Assembly: GCA_903904815.1 (NCBI GenBank)
Contig: CAIVDU010000064.1
Span: 62,001-126,000 of the forward strand
Direction: 5' to 3'
Origin: an uncultured Armatimonadota bacterium
Lineage (GTDB): Bacteria > Armatimonadota > Fimbriimonadia > Fimbriimonadales > Fimbriimonadaceae
DNA: 64,000 nt
The notes under the pieces were generated by a model. That model worked only from the letters and a program-made list of their open reading frames with translations. It was not told the origin of the DNA and ran no database searches. The position numbers were made by a program, and so were the translations under genes. Below, piece by piece: positions 37,670 through 46,788 of the stretch; position 1 is the stretch's first letter, and every line of letters begins with the position of its first letter.

Positions 37670-38515
37670 TCAAATGTTAAAGTCCATCTCTTCTTCTTTG
37701 GTTTTGCGTGTTCGTACTTCACTATGTCGACCCACGACGGAGAAGGCAGGCACTGGTTCAGTGACCCAAGCGCTCGCTCCTACCACCGTATCGTGGCCGA
37801 TGATTGTTTCCCCACCGAGGATCGTCGCATTGGCATAAATAACCACGTTGTCGCCGATTGTTGGGTGCCTTTTGTTCTTGGCAAGTGCCTTCTGGACGCT
37901 CAACGCCCCCAAAGTGACACCTTGGTACAACTTTACACCGTTCCCGATCAGAGCGGTCTCGCCGATGACAATTCCGGTTCCATGGTCAATCGCGAAGCTT
38001 CGGCCAATGGTCGCCCCCGGGTGAATGTCGATCCCTGTCTTCTGATGGGCATACTCAGACAGGAGGCGTGGGAGAAGAGGGACACCGATTCCGTGCAGGA
38101 CATGCGCGATGCGATGGACGGCGACCGCATAGAAACCGGGATAGGAAAGTATGACTTCGTCCACGCTCACCGCGGCTGGGTCGCCGAAATACATGGCTTG
38201 GGCGTCGAGGTCAAGTGCCTGGAGCACATCGGGCAATTGTGCAATGAACTTCGAAGGCGACTCGGGATGGGCGGTCGGATAGGTTTCCGCGAGTCCCTGG
38301 ATTAGGACTTCCAAGCGTGACTCAATATCGCTGAGTTCAGATTCGATGCGTTCACCCGCGCAGTCCGACACCTCGGAAAAATGAGGGAACAGGAGCGCGA
38401 GTACCTCCTCGACCAAGCTCTCGGCATGGCTTCGAACCTGAGAAGGAAAGCATCGGGACCGTCTCCGTTCACTCAGTTTCTGAACAAAGTCGGTCGCCTG
38501 TTTCGGAGAACTCAT
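37670..38515 (-). CDS. cysE: Serine O-acetyltransferase
   Basis: The 281-residue protein has an N-terminal helical domain of about 140 residues and a left-handed beta-helix acyltransferase domain beginning at GIDIHPGATIGRSFAIDHGT. It contains the catalytic His in the IDHGTGIVIGETA segment and hexapeptide repeats such as YANATILGG and HDTVVGASAWV. It activates serine with acetyl-CoA for cysK. The C-terminal tail is charged and could carry feedback control. Confidence 0.93.
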   Translation of the reverse strand: MSSPKQATDFVQKLSERRRSRCFPSQVRSHAESLVEEVLALLFPHFSEVSDCAGERIESELSDIESRLEVLIQGLAETYPTAHPESPSKFIAQLPDVLQALDLDAQAMYFGDPAAVSVDEVILSYPGFYAVAVHRIAHVLHGIGVPLLPRLLSEYAHQKTGIDIHPGATIGRSFAIDHGTGIVIGETALIGNGVKLYQGVTLGALSVQKALAKNKRHPTIGDNVVIYANATILGGETIIGHDTVVGASAWVTEPVPAFSVVGRHSEVRTRKTKEEEMDFNI

Positions 38516-38591
38516 GGATCGATTATGGACAGCACTTTAAGTGGGCCTAGCCAACTCGAAATGAAGTGTAAGTTCGTGCCATGCTTCCATC

Positions 38592-39524
38592 GTGAATCAG
38601 TTGAAGGAAGGCAGCGACACCGAACGATCTTTCACTGCTACGAACGAACCGATCGCGGCCGGTGTGAACCATGTCGCGTTCTCCCGTGACGGATCCCAAA
38701 TGGCCATCTCTCGAACGGACATGTCCATCGAGATTTCGAAGGATGGCGTTACTTTTCGAGTTCTGACCGTAGGCTCTTCAGACGAAAAGGTCAGACCCAC
38801 CCAACGAATCCGCGGTTTGGAATTTGGGTCGTCCGGAGATCGGCTGATCGTAGCCAGTGCCGATCAGGTCAGGTGCGTTCCCCTTTCAGTTGATGCACCC
38901 GCTTGGACCGTCGTTCCCCAGCGCTCGTTCGGATTCCTCGTGACTTCACCACTCGCGGTCGCCGTCAGCGCGGATGATCGTGTTGCGGCGGCTTTCGACG
39001 ACGGGTCACTCGGCGTTTGGTGGCCAGATGGCGAATGCGTCTATCTGCGCAAGGAATCGAACGCCCCTCGATCACTCAGTTTTGCCTTAAGTGATGCGGT
39101 CACGGTGGGAACCGATGGATTCAGTATAGGAAGCTGGGCTGTGGGCAGCGGAAGGCCGGTTTTGAAGCGCTTGCTCGACGAACGAGCCTTTGCTTCCGCC
39201 TATTCGCCAAGCCACAACTTGATTGCCGTCCGAACGATGAACGCGGTAATTGGCTTCGACATTGTCTCAGGCGAGGCTCGATGGCGGGTTGCGACTGAAG
39301 TGGGTCTTCCGCTCCTCGCGTTCGAAACCGGTACCGGACGCCTCGCAATTCCAGACGAACATGGCCTGACTATCGTGAATTCCCAGGGACAGTCCGAGGG
39401 ACGTCAGCTACTTTCAGGCGCAGCCGTAACCGCAGTCGCCTTCAATCCCGCCAGTCGTGAAATAGTGCTCGGACTAGCTGATGGCTCGGTTCAGGTGTTG
39501 GCTGGCGATCGATCAGTAGCCTGA
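38592..39524 (+). CDS. WD40-like beta-propeller protein
   Basis: The 310-residue protein starts with GTG at 38592. It shows several strand-rich repeats with WD40-like features, for example VNHVAFSRDGSQMAISR and VTAVAFNPASREIVLGLADG. No catalytic motif or signal peptide is visible, so protein-binding is the likely role. It overlaps the convergent ethylene-type kinase gene by 34 bases. Confidence 0.7.
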   Translation: MNQLKEGSDTERSFTATNEPIAAGVNHVAFSRDGSQMAISRTDMSIEISKDGVTFRVLTVGSSDEKVRPTQRIRGLEFGSSGDRLIVASADQVRCVPLSVDAPAWTVVPQRSFGFLVTSPLAVAVSADDRVAAAFDDGSLGVWWPDGECVYLRKESNAPRSLSFALSDAVTVGTDGFSIGSWAVGSGRPVLKRLLDERAFASAYSPSHNLIAVRTMNAVIGFDIVSGEARWRVATEVGLPLLAFETGTGRLAIPDEHGLTIVNSQGQSEGRQLLSGAAVTAVAFNPASREIVLGLADGSVQVLAGDRSVA

Positions 39525-40660
39525 AGCGTGAAGAAAAACTCGGACCCAACTCCCAGTCGTGAGAGAGCCCAAAGGCGTCCCCCATGCCTCTCAATGACGC
39601 GCTGGACGTTGGCAAGACCGATCCCAGTACCGGGAATATCGTCGTTGTGAAGTCGCTCGAAAGGCTGGAAGATGCGATCGATGTACGCCATATCAAACCC
39701 GATCCCGTTGTCGGCAACCCTGATAGCCGGTCCATTTGAGGTCTCGATTCGGCCTACCTCGATGACTGGCTGAAGCCCATCACGAGCGTACTTACTCGCG
39801 TTTTGCATCAGGTTGTAGAGGGCGACCCGTAGCAAGCGGGGATCACCTTCGACCGTCATTCCAGGTTCAATCTGGAAGGAAGCCAAGGCATACTCCTCCT
39901 GGATATCACGAGCCACTGCCAGGCTCAGAGCCGTAAGGTCGACCGGGGTGGGGTGTATCTCCTCCCGACCCAGACGCGAGAACTCGAGTAGGTCCTCCAC
40001 CAAGGATGCCATTCTTTGCGCTGAGGCACACAGTCGCCCCAGACGATATTTGGTCTCTGGATCAAGGTCGCTCGGCGCGTCTTCTAAAGCGATCTGGCTC
40101 GCCGTGACAATGGTTCTTAATGGCGAACGGAGGTCGTGGGCGACCATATTGTTGAACCCTTCGAGTTCTCGGTTGGCATTTTCCAACTGCTTCGTCCGCG
40201 TGACCAAAGAATCGTTCAAGAGCGCTAGCTCGCGCTGAATTTCCCCCTTCTCCCTAATCTCCTGCTCTAGCTCTTCTGGCATGCGCATGTTTAGCGCGCG
40301 AGGGGTGATGGCAGCAATTGCAACCACGGTTCCCCAGCTGGCAATTGCCGTAATGAGTTTGATGACCCCTTCTAGTCGGTATGCCGGATAGAGCGTCGTA
40401 ATGTACGACATGAAGTGGGTCGTTCCGCAGGCCGCAATGAACAGGCCAAATAGCCAAAACAGGTGCCTAAACGGCAGCTTTTTCTGATGGCGAGCGTAGA
40501 AGAGCAACACCAACGGGATCGCGATGTACGCAGCCCAGATCAGTAAGTCAGAGACGTTTTGCAGCCAAGACAGATCTGCCGTCCACCCACCGCACTCTCC
40601 TCGTCTGACGTACCCAGTGGTATCGAACAGATGACGGAAGAAATGGATCAATCCAGTCAT
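39491..40660 (-). CDS. Sensor histidine kinase with ethylene-receptor-type membrane domain
   Basis: The 389-residue protein has three membrane segments at about 38-56, 66-88 and 98-117. They contain SD at 37-38, Tyr45, Ile48-Pro49, Ile75, and CGTTH at 78-82. In plant ETR1 the copper-binding Cys65 and His69 and the residues Asp25, Tyr32, Ile35-Pro36 and Ile62 have exactly the same spacing. A coiled segment leads to HisKA with His175 in NMVAHDLRSPLR and a HATPase with NLMQNASKYA, DNGIGFDMAY and GTGIGLANVQRVIERHGG. An ethylene or other small-hydrocarbon sensor is inferred. The response regulator is not adjacent. Confidence 0.88.
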   Translation of the reverse strand: MTGLIHFFRHLFDTTGYVRRGECGGWTADLSWLQNVSDLLIWAAYIAIPLVLLFYARHQKKLPFRHLFWLFGLFIAACGTTHFMSYITTLYPAYRLEGVIKLITAIASWGTVVAIAAITPRALNMRMPEELEQEIREKGEIQRELALLNDSLVTRTKQLENANRELEGFNNMVAHDLRSPLRTIVTASQIALEDAPSDLDPETKYRLGRLCASAQRMASLVEDLLEFSRLGREEIHPTPVDLTALSLAVARDIQEEYALASFQIEPGMTVEGDPRLLRVALYNLMQNASKYARDGLQPVIEVGRIETSNGPAIRVADNGIGFDMAYIDRIFQPFERLHNDDIPGTGIGLANVQRVIERHGGRLWALSRLGVGSEFFFTLQATDRSPANT

Positions 40661-40783
40661 TCAAACCGGATTATCCAGCCGATTGACCGCGCGGGTATTA
40701 CATTTAAGTGCGACACCTGTTCCGTCGCTCAGGTAACTCGGTTTACTTAGGACTCGGACCGATAGCCAGCTTGCGTCGCCACC

Positions 40784-41368
40784 TTATTCTTGCGCAACTT
40801 CGATGACTGCCTCGCGGAATTTCGGAGAAATGCTGGCATCGTAGGTTCCTCTCTTCTCGGAGTCTCCCAGTACGGCAAATGCTTGCTCCACATCTTCCCG
40901 GAGTCGACGCACAAGGTCAGAGTCCGGGTGTGCTTCTTCACTGTAGAGCGCAGTCAGTTCGTCGTAGTGCTTCTGAATCTGTTCTCGCGAAGCTGTTTGA
41001 GGCGCTTTTAGCACCTCGTAGTAGTGGGGATATCCCGCATAGGGCGTCGTATCTTCTTCGGCTACCGTGAATCCGAACCCGCTCTTCACATGAATGCGCT
41101 GGTCCCCGATCTCGATGAGATCGCCATCGTTAATCGGGTGGGCGACGGTACAACGCTGGCCGTTGACGTGAGTTCCGTTAGTGCTCTTCTGATCGACCAC
41201 GTACCAGAACTGACCTCGTTGCTCGATCACCGCATGTAGACGACTGACCTGCTTGTCCTCGGGAAAAGACAGATCGCAAGTTGCCCCTCTGCCTACGCTG
41301 ATCGGGTCTTTGCCAAACGCCACCCGCTTTACTTCTTCGCCGTACTTACATTCCACCCAACGCATCAA
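40784..41368 (-). CDS. FHA domain fused to a J-domain
   Basis: The 194-residue protein has an FHA domain in residues 20-95 with the phosphothreonine-binding GR (26-27), SRLH (42-45) and STNGT (62-66). A linker is followed by a DnaJ-like domain at about 114-180: HYYEVLKAPQTASREQIQKH, then an intact HPD at 147-149 and AFAVLGDSEKRGTYD. The fusion suggests a phosphoprotein-recognising co-chaperone for Hsp70. It is divergent from tRNA-Arg and has no dnaK in the window. Confidence 0.85.
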   Translation of the reverse strand: MMRWVECKYGEEVKRVAFGKDPISVGRGATCDLSFPEDKQVSRLHAVIEQRGQFWYVVDQKSTNGTHVNGQRCTVAHPINDGDLIEIGDQRIHVKSGFGFTVAEEDTTPYAGYPHYYEVLKAPQTASREQIQKHYDELTALYSEEAHPDSDLVRRLREDVEQAFAVLGDSEKRGTYDASISPKFREAVIEVAQE

Positions 41369-41484
41369 ATTTCCCCCGTCTGTATCAATTTACTCAAGAA
41401 GGAGGATTCTTGCCAGGAATTTGCCCTATGCCTCAGATTCAGGATTCGGTCGCGGGCTTGCTCCCGCGTCGGATCGGACGAGGG

Positions 41485-41490
41485 TATAAT
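41485..41490 (+). promoter_or_regulatory. -10 box of tRNA-Arg
   Basis: A consensus TATAAT lies 12 bases before the tRNA 5-prime end. No good -35 box is seen at the usual distance. Confidence 0.55.
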
Positions 41491-41501
41491 CTTTGGGTCA
41501 C

Positions 41502-41577
41502 GCGCTCGTAGCTCAGTGGATAGAGCATCAGCTTGCGGAGCTGAGGGTCGGAGGTTCGAGTCCTCTCGGGCGCGCCA
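41502..41577 (+). tRNA. tRNA-Arg, anticodon GCG
   Basis: The 76 bases fold as a standard cloverleaf: acceptor stem 41502-41508 with 41567-41573, D-arm 41511-41526, anticodon stem 41528-41532 with 41540-41544, and T-arm 41550-41566 with the TTCGAGT loop. The anticodon at 41535-41537 is GCG, reading CGC arginine codons. The discriminator is G74 of the window numbering 415xx, followed by an encoded CCA at 41575-41577. Confidence 0.95.
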
Positions 41578-41587
41578 ACTCCCAAAA

Positions 41588-43420
41588 TTAGGTGTAGTCG
41601 GTGAGCTGTTTCGGCGGAAACGCGACCCGAAGGGCGTTGAGCACCGCCAAAACATCGATCACCTCTTGGCTCACTGCGCCAGCTACCGGGGTCAGGATTC
41701 CGACTGATGCAATCAGCATGCCGATGATGCTTACCGACATGCCACCTATCGCGGTTTGAAGCGCAATGGCCCGCATTCGATGGCTGATGTGCAACAGCTC
41801 ATCGATCCTCTCCAAGGTGCTGTCCATGATCACCGCGCCAGCCGCCTCCGACGTGATGTCACTCTTTTGCCCGAAGGCGATCCCAACCGTTGCCGCCATT
41901 AGAGCCGGTGCATCGTTGATGCCGTCCCCAATGAAAACGGTTTGGGCAAGTTTGGTCTCTTTGTGGACCAACTCAAGTTTCTGCTCAGGGGACTGGCCAG
42001 CGTAAATCTCCTTAATGCCGACCACGTCGGCCATGTACCGGACTTCCGATTCGCGGTCGCCCGAGACCAGCAGAACACGTTTGAAGCCATGCTTGCTGCC
42101 CAAGTGTCGGATAAACGCCAATCCATCCGGGCGAGGTTCGTCTCGAAAACGCAGTACCGCCGCCAAAACGCCATCAATCGAGACGGCGCACGTGAGGCCG
42201 CCCTCGTCTTGAGTTGTCGGCTGGCAGTTCGCCCCTGATTCGGGTTTCACTTGCCCACCGACCTCAACCTTCTTGCCTTCAATCAGGCCGGAAAGGCCTG
42301 TTCCAGGTCGTTCGCTGACCTCGGCGACCTCGGCCAAGCCCAATTTGCGCACCGTTGCTGCCTCGAGAATGGCCCCGGCGAGTGGGTGCTTTGAGTAGCG
42401 TTCCAGACTCGCAACGAGCCTCAGAGCGGTGTTTTCGTCAAACCCTCCGCAGGTCACGATCTCGGTCAGCTTGGGTCGGCCGTAAGTGAGGGTGCCCGTT
42501 TTGTCAAAAATCATGACCCGACAACCGCTGATTCTCTCGAGGACAATGGGATCTTTGATGATGATTCCCCGCTTGGCGGCGAGAGAAATCGAACCGATGA
42601 TCGCCACTGGAATTCCGATAAGGAGAGGGCAGGGGGTCGCGATCACCAAAACCGACAGAAATCGCATTGGTTCGGAGGAAACTGCCCAGGCTACCAAGCC
42701 GATGATGACGGCTGTCGGTGTGTAGAAAGCTCCCAACTGATCGGCGATCCGGCGCATTTGGGGCCGCCGTTGCGCGGAGGTCCGCATGACCTCCATGATC
42801 TTCGCATACCGAGAATCGAGGGCCAGCTTGCTCGCCTTCACGACGATTGCGCTATCGCCGTTAATCGCGCCCGAGATCACCTCAGAGCCCGGAGCCTTGT
42901 CGATTTTGAACGGCTCACCGGTGAGGTATGACTCATCCATCACTCCGTGCCCCTCGACCACCGAACCGTCGATGGGACAGATTTCATGAGGAAATACGGC
43001 AACGAGATCGCCAACTTTGACCTCTTCTACCGGCACATCGACGACTCCTTGTGCGTCCTTTCGGTGGGCGATGGAAGGCATTCGCTTGGCAAGGGCTTCG
43101 AGAACCGAGGAAGCGCTTGCGGTCGCATAGTTTTCCAGTGTCTGACCACCCGAGAGCATCAGGACCACCAGGGTTCCAGCGAGATACTGATGGAGAACGA
43201 CCGAGGTGACGATCGATATCCCCGCCAAGAGGTCCGAGCCAAACTCTCGACGGATCGTCTGCTTAAGCAGAGTAAAGACGAGCGGTGTCCCACCTAGAGC
43301 CAGTCCAAACACAAGGGGCCAATCCGCAATAGGCAGGCCCGCGAACCGCAAGTTGGCTGGAAGCAGAAAGTGGAGCAGTAAGTAGGCCGCGATCGCGACT
43401 AAAGCCAAGATGGCGATCAC
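41588..43420 (-). CDS. Heavy-metal-translocating P-type ATPase (P1B)
   Basis: The 610-residue protein starts at GTG 43420 and has about eight membrane segments. The actuator TGEP is at 167-170, the metal-site TPCPLL at 262-267, the phosphorylation motif DKTGT at 306-310, the nucleotide-domain HP at 345-346 and the hinge [13 protein letters not shown] near 513. The P1B signature has CPL, not CPC, in the membrane site, and there is no N-terminal HMA domain. It exports or distributes a soft metal; the ion cannot be decided. Upstream codons could extend the N-terminus slightly. Confidence 0.9.
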   Translation of the reverse strand: MIAILALVAIAAYLLLHFLLPANLRFAGLPIADWPLVFGLALGGTPLVFTLLKQTIRREFGSDLLAGISIVTSVVLHQYLAGTLVVLMLSGGQTLENYATASASSVLEALAKRMPSIAHRKDAQGVVDVPVEEVKVGDLVAVFPHEICPIDGSVVEGHGVMDESYLTGEPFKIDKAPGSEVISGAINGDSAIVVKASKLALDSRYAKIMEVMRTSAQRRPQMRRIADQLGAFYTPTAVIIGLVAWAVSSEPMRFLSVLVIATPCPLLIGIPVAIIGSISLAAKRGIIIKDPIVLERISGCRVMIFDKTGTLTYGRPKLTEIVTCGGFDENTALRLVASLERYSKHPLAGAILEAATVRKLGLAEVAEVSERPGTGLSGLIEGKKVEVGGQVKPESGANCQPTTQDEGGLTCAVSIDGVLAAVLRFRDEPRPDGLAFIRHLGSKHGFKRVLLVSGDRESEVRYMADVVGIKEIYAGQSPEQKLELVHKETKLAQTVFIGDGINDAPALMAATVGIAFGQKSDITSEAAGAVIMDSTLERIDELLHISHRMRAIALQTAIGGMSVSIIGMLIASVGILTPVAGAVSQEVIDVLAVLNALRVAFPPKQLTDYT

Positions 43421-43624
43421 CGACTCTCGATTGATCCTGGAAACTGGTTTCTTAGCGACGATAGTAATTCCAGCTTGACCGCCCAGTCGGGCAAATTCAA
43501 GTCAGTAATTCCATGGTCATAAGTTGTACACAAATGACCTGCCTATCGAGCGGCCTTGGCAGTTGTGGTCGTTCCTTTGTCTCGGCTCGCATCTGCGTGC
43601 CGCTTCGCTCCATCCGCGCCGTTG

Positions 43625-44110
43625 CTACTTGGTGGCGTGATCATGGCCGATTATGGCTTCGGCTTCAACTGTGATCAGATCAGGGCCGACTGCCCGGACG
43701 TGGGAGCGTGAGATCACCGTCTCATGAGCGCCAATTCCGAAGACTCCTTCGGTGCGGACTGAGATGTCCTCCAAATGCCCGTTGGCATTCATCGTTATCT
43801 CATGGAGGTGACCGAGCATCTTGCCGGTATCGTCAACGACCTGAAGCTTTCGCAAATGGTGCAGATCCGACGTCTCGGGCCCCAAAGTAGGGCCCTTGTT
43901 CCAGTCCACGAGCGTATACGACTCGATCGTGATTGCATCGGGCCCGTTTGTACCCAGACTCGTGAACGGCAACAAACCGTCGCCTCGATCCCCATGGACG
44001 ATGAGCGCATCAAGGTCCAAACTTCGGAAAACCAAGTCCTTAACTTCGCCGATAACCGCGCCGTCCGCCATGCTCACTACGGACTTGCCAACTAGATCCT
44101 TGTATCTCAT
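43625..44110 (-). CDS. PRC-barrel domain protein
   Basis: The start at ATG 44110, behind GGGAAGAAT, gives 161 residues. Two PRC-barrel-like modules are seen, one starting RYKDLVGKSVVSMADGAVIG and one near residue 85 with LHHLRKLQVVDDTGKMLG. These modules bind proteins, nucleic acid or metabolites as in photosynthetic reaction centre H and RimM. An upstream in-frame extension to 44206 overlaps an inverted repeat and has no ribosome site. Function is unknown. Confidence 0.8.
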   Translation of the reverse strand: MRYKDLVGKSVVSMADGAVIGEVKDLVFRSLDLDALIVHGDRGDGLLPFTSLGTNGPDAITIESYTLVDWNKGPTLGPETSDLHHLRKLQVVDDTGKMLGHLHEITMNANGHLEDISVRTEGVFGIGAHETVISRSHVRAVGPDLITVEAEAIIGHDHATK

Positions 44111-44434
44111 ATTCTTCCCAGACCTTCTGTCTCGATCCCTCGAATGTTGGTTTCCAACCGAAACGGGAACCACCGTAACCAGCTTCGAAACGACATTGGA
44201 AGTCAATGCTTGACATTGACTTCTGGTCGTTGGGTCGCTCTGAAAGAGACGCGACCTGCCCCCTTCACCCAGTCAGACCTAGAGCTTCTTGTCAGGGTTT
44301 CGATTCGAAACCAGATGCGTTATTCTGAAAAGCGATTTAGGTGGCAAGACAGAGAGTCGCAGGTGCGATTTTGGAAGGTTGGGCACGGCAGAGCCCCGAT
44401 TGGGGCCCAGCCCAGCCGAGTAAGAAAATTCGAC
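44111..44434. other. Intergenic region with a 10-bp inverted repeat
   Basis: The 324 bases between the PRC-barrel and PEP-CTERM genes include a perfect inverted repeat (44199-44208 and 44214-44223, GAAGTCAATG) about 90 bases upstream of the PRC start, a candidate operator. Near 44393-44410 there is a GC-rich hairpin without a T-run that could slow transcription from the PEP-CTERM gene. Confidence 0.4.
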
Positions 44435-45511
44435 CTAATTTCGCCGGCGACGCAAGACGACGCAGGCTCCCAAGCCCAAAGCCAAGTAGCTCGCCGGCTC
44501 AGGGACGGCTGCGTTGTGAATCTCTATGGCGCCCCCATACTCTCCGAGAACCGAAACGGTGACTGCCTCACCGTCCAATAGATGACCCGTTATGTAGGTT
44601 GTTCCATAATAATCTTGCATCACCAGATCTCGGCCCATAAAGTCGACAACCGTACCATCACCCACTGCATGCACCCCATATCCGTCTAAACCGTCAATTC
44701 CATTGGCCCCGTTCTGCCCAGCCATTCCGTTGAGCCCGGCAAGGCCATCACGCCCTACGGACCCAGGGTTTGCAATTCCGGAATGGCCCTCTCCCCAGCC
44801 GGCTGCTCCACCCCTTCCGGCAGCCCCCCCGGCTCCTGCCATGCCTCCGTAGCCGCCGTGGCCGCCGAAACCGCGATAGCCACCAATGAATTGGCCACCG
44901 GTGATCGTCAGGTGGGTCCCAAGCGCCGCCCAAACTCCGTCTCCGCCGTTGGCGCCATCCCCACCGTAGCTTCCGTTGCCACCGTTACCGCCGTTCGCCC
45001 CGTTTCCTCCGTCTCCACCGTTGCCCCCTTGGCTAACGTAGAGCCCACCAAATCCTCCGTCACCTCCACGTCCGCCATTGCCGCCATGGCCACCGTTACC
45101 TCCGTTGCCACCATCTGCGCCGTTGCCACCGTAACCACCGTCGCCACCTCGATACACTCCACCGGTGATGACGCAGTCGCTCTCGACCAGGTCCAGTCCG
45201 TCAGCGCCGATTCCGCCGCTGCTCGCATACCCGCCGGTCTGACCGTTCGAACCGGGGCCCGCGTTCCCTCCGTGAGAACCATTCCCCCCGGTATCGCCGG
45301 TCGGTTTGTAGTCTTGGATGCCTGGCCAATATCCATCGACTCCTTTGATCCCGTTGTAGCCGGGCAGTCCGTCGGCGCCACGGGAGCCGCTGGTTCCGTT
45401 GCGGCCGTTCGCGCCGACATAGGTTCCATTGATTTCAGTCTGGGCCAGAGCGGGTGCCGTAGCGGCGAAAAGGCCAGACGCCAGAAAAACGAAGCGCAGT
45501 TTCTTGTTCAT
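44435..45511 (-). CDS. Glycine-rich collagen-like PEP-CTERM protein
   Basis: The 358-residue protein has a signal peptide (RFVFLASGLFAATAPALA). Most of the body is Gly-x-x-type repeats, first collagen-like (GRNGTSGSRGADGLPGYNG) and then dense GGNGG/GGDGG runs at about 120-195 that resemble PE-PGRS. Two short beta segments interrupt them (CVITGGVYRGG and HLTITGGQFIGG). The C-terminus is a PEP-CTERM tail: VPEP, a hydrophobic helix, then RRRR. Such proteins are cleaved and anchored by exosortase. It is probably a surface or matrix protein. No exosortase gene is in the window. Confidence 0.85.
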   Translation of the reverse strand: MNKKLRFVFLASGLFAATAPALAQTEINGTYVGANGRNGTSGSRGADGLPGYNGIKGVDGYWPGIQDYKPTGDTGGNGSHGGNAGPGSNGQTGGYASSGGIGADGLDLVESDCVITGGVYRGGDGGYGGNGADGGNGGNGGHGGNGGRGGDGGFGGLYVSQGGNGGDGGNGANGGNGGNGSYGGDGANGGDGVWAALGTHLTITGGQFIGGYRGFGGHGGYGGMAGAGGAAGRGGAAGWGEGHSGIANPGSVGRDGLAGLNGMAGQNGANGIDGLDGYGVHAVGDGTVVDFMGRDLVMQDYYGTTYITGHLLDGEAVTVSVLGEYGGAIEIHNAAVPEPASYLALGLGACVVLRRRRN

Positions 45512-45738
45512 GAATGATTCCTTTTGAGGAGGGAAGCGTCGGTCTCGACGGCGCCCAGCGGGAATGATCCATAGAGGGCGTTACATATCCTTGGGACAAA
45601 CGCAAAACATAATGTCACGCACTTTTATCTGTTGACCAGCATGGAAAGATGAACCTATCTGCCGGAACTTGCAGCGCCCTCGGACCCGAACATTAACGAC
45701 TCGTTGATTGAAAAGTAAGTGGGATTGGTTGGCGCGGT

Positions 45739-46617
45739 TCACGCCCGTCCTTTTTTCCGATAGCCACTCGGCGTGATTCCGACTGTCTGTTTGAATCGAA
45801 AGGTGAAGTGTTGACCCGAGGAAAATCCTAACTCCAGCCCGATCTCCGTAACGGGCAAATCCGTTTCCAACAGCATTTCTCGGGCTCGCTCCACTCTTCT
45901 TTGCAAAAGGTATTGCCGCGGTGAGGTTCCGACATCACTGCTGAAAGTCTCCACGAGATGATTCGGTGAAAGGTCGCAGGCTGCGCTTAACTCGGCTAAA
46001 GTCCAGTTACCCTCTGGGTGGTGATCCATCAGTTGCTTGGCTCTGGAAACTGCGGGATGGACGCCTACAAGATTTTCGATATCCCCAGGAACACCTAGTG
46101 CACGCGATGCTTCTAGGGTGAGTGAGTCCAGAGCCAATCGAATCCCCAAAGTCTGATGAGGTTGGGCAATCGAAACCTCACGGATCAGTTGACGAAAGGG
46201 TGCCAGAGCATGCTCCGCTTGGGCGCTAAATCCGATCCTTCTTCCTTCCCATGCGGTTCTTAGAGAGGGAATTCTCGCCAAGGCGAGTTCAATGTCTATC
46301 GCGGCAAAGTAGAAGTGCATCTTTGCCGCAGAGCGCTCATGCATCGAGTGCTCGATTCCAGGTCCCACCGCTAAGAGTCCACCGGGCTTGAGCGTGTAGA
46401 CCTCTCGTTCCGCTCGCCATCGGCTCTCACCACTAATTTGGAGATAAAGCTCCCACACTGAGTGGGTATGAGTTGGGATGTAGAACTCTCTTGGCGCCCA
46501 CTGTTCACCGAGGTGTATCAGTTCCGAGATTTCAGGGGCCGGCGTGGTCGCCATGAAGCCGGCCAATAATCCCCTTGGGCGAAAGTAGCCGCTTCTCATC
46601 GCTTGGTCCCGAGGCAC
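45739..46617 (-). CDS. AraC-family transcriptional regulator
   Basis: The 292-residue protein has a cupin-like N-terminal domain (HTHSVWELYLQISGE near 48 and GGLLAVGPGIEHSMHE near 79) and a C-terminal AraC DNA-binding domain with two HTH units, ending PVTEIGLELGFSSGQHFTFR. The effector is unknown. It is divergently transcribed from the fatty acid desaturase gene across about 170 bases and is the likely regulator of that gene. Confidence 0.9.
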   Translation of the reverse strand: MPRDQAMRSGYFRPRGLLAGFMATTPAPEISELIHLGEQWAPREFYIPTHTHSVWELYLQISGESRWRAEREVYTLKPGGLLAVGPGIEHSMHERSAAKMHFYFAAIDIELALARIPSLRTAWEGRRIGFSAQAEHALAPFRQLIREVSIAQPHQTLGIRLALDSLTLEASRALGVPGDIENLVGVHPAVSRAKQLMDHHPEGNWTLAELSAACDLSPNHLVETFSSDVGTSPRQYLLQRRVERAREMLLETDLPVTEIGLELGFSSGQHFTFRFKQTVGITPSGYRKKGRA

Positions 46618-46788
46618 ATGATCGCTTGGATCTCAATGAACGATCAACTATTTCTCATGTTCATTCCGAAGATTGTATAAATTTTGCCGAATCCACCGGA
46701 GGTTTAGCAACACCGGAATCTCCGATAATCATGCATCGGTTGCTTCTGCGAGAATGCCACGCGGATGAGCTTCAGATTTGGAAGGTTC

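Noticed and set aside
44144-44581. Plus-strand frame between PRC-barrel and PEP-CTERM genes
   Set aside because: It has no domain resemblance and overlaps the PEP-CTERM gene antisense.
44900-45180. Short tandem-like repeats considered as a CRISPR array
   Set aside because: They are in-frame glycine codons of one gene, with no spacers of even length and no cas gene.
44783-45517. 244-codon plus-strand frame with low complexity
   Set aside because: It mirrors the glycine repeats of the PEP-CTERM gene on the other strand.
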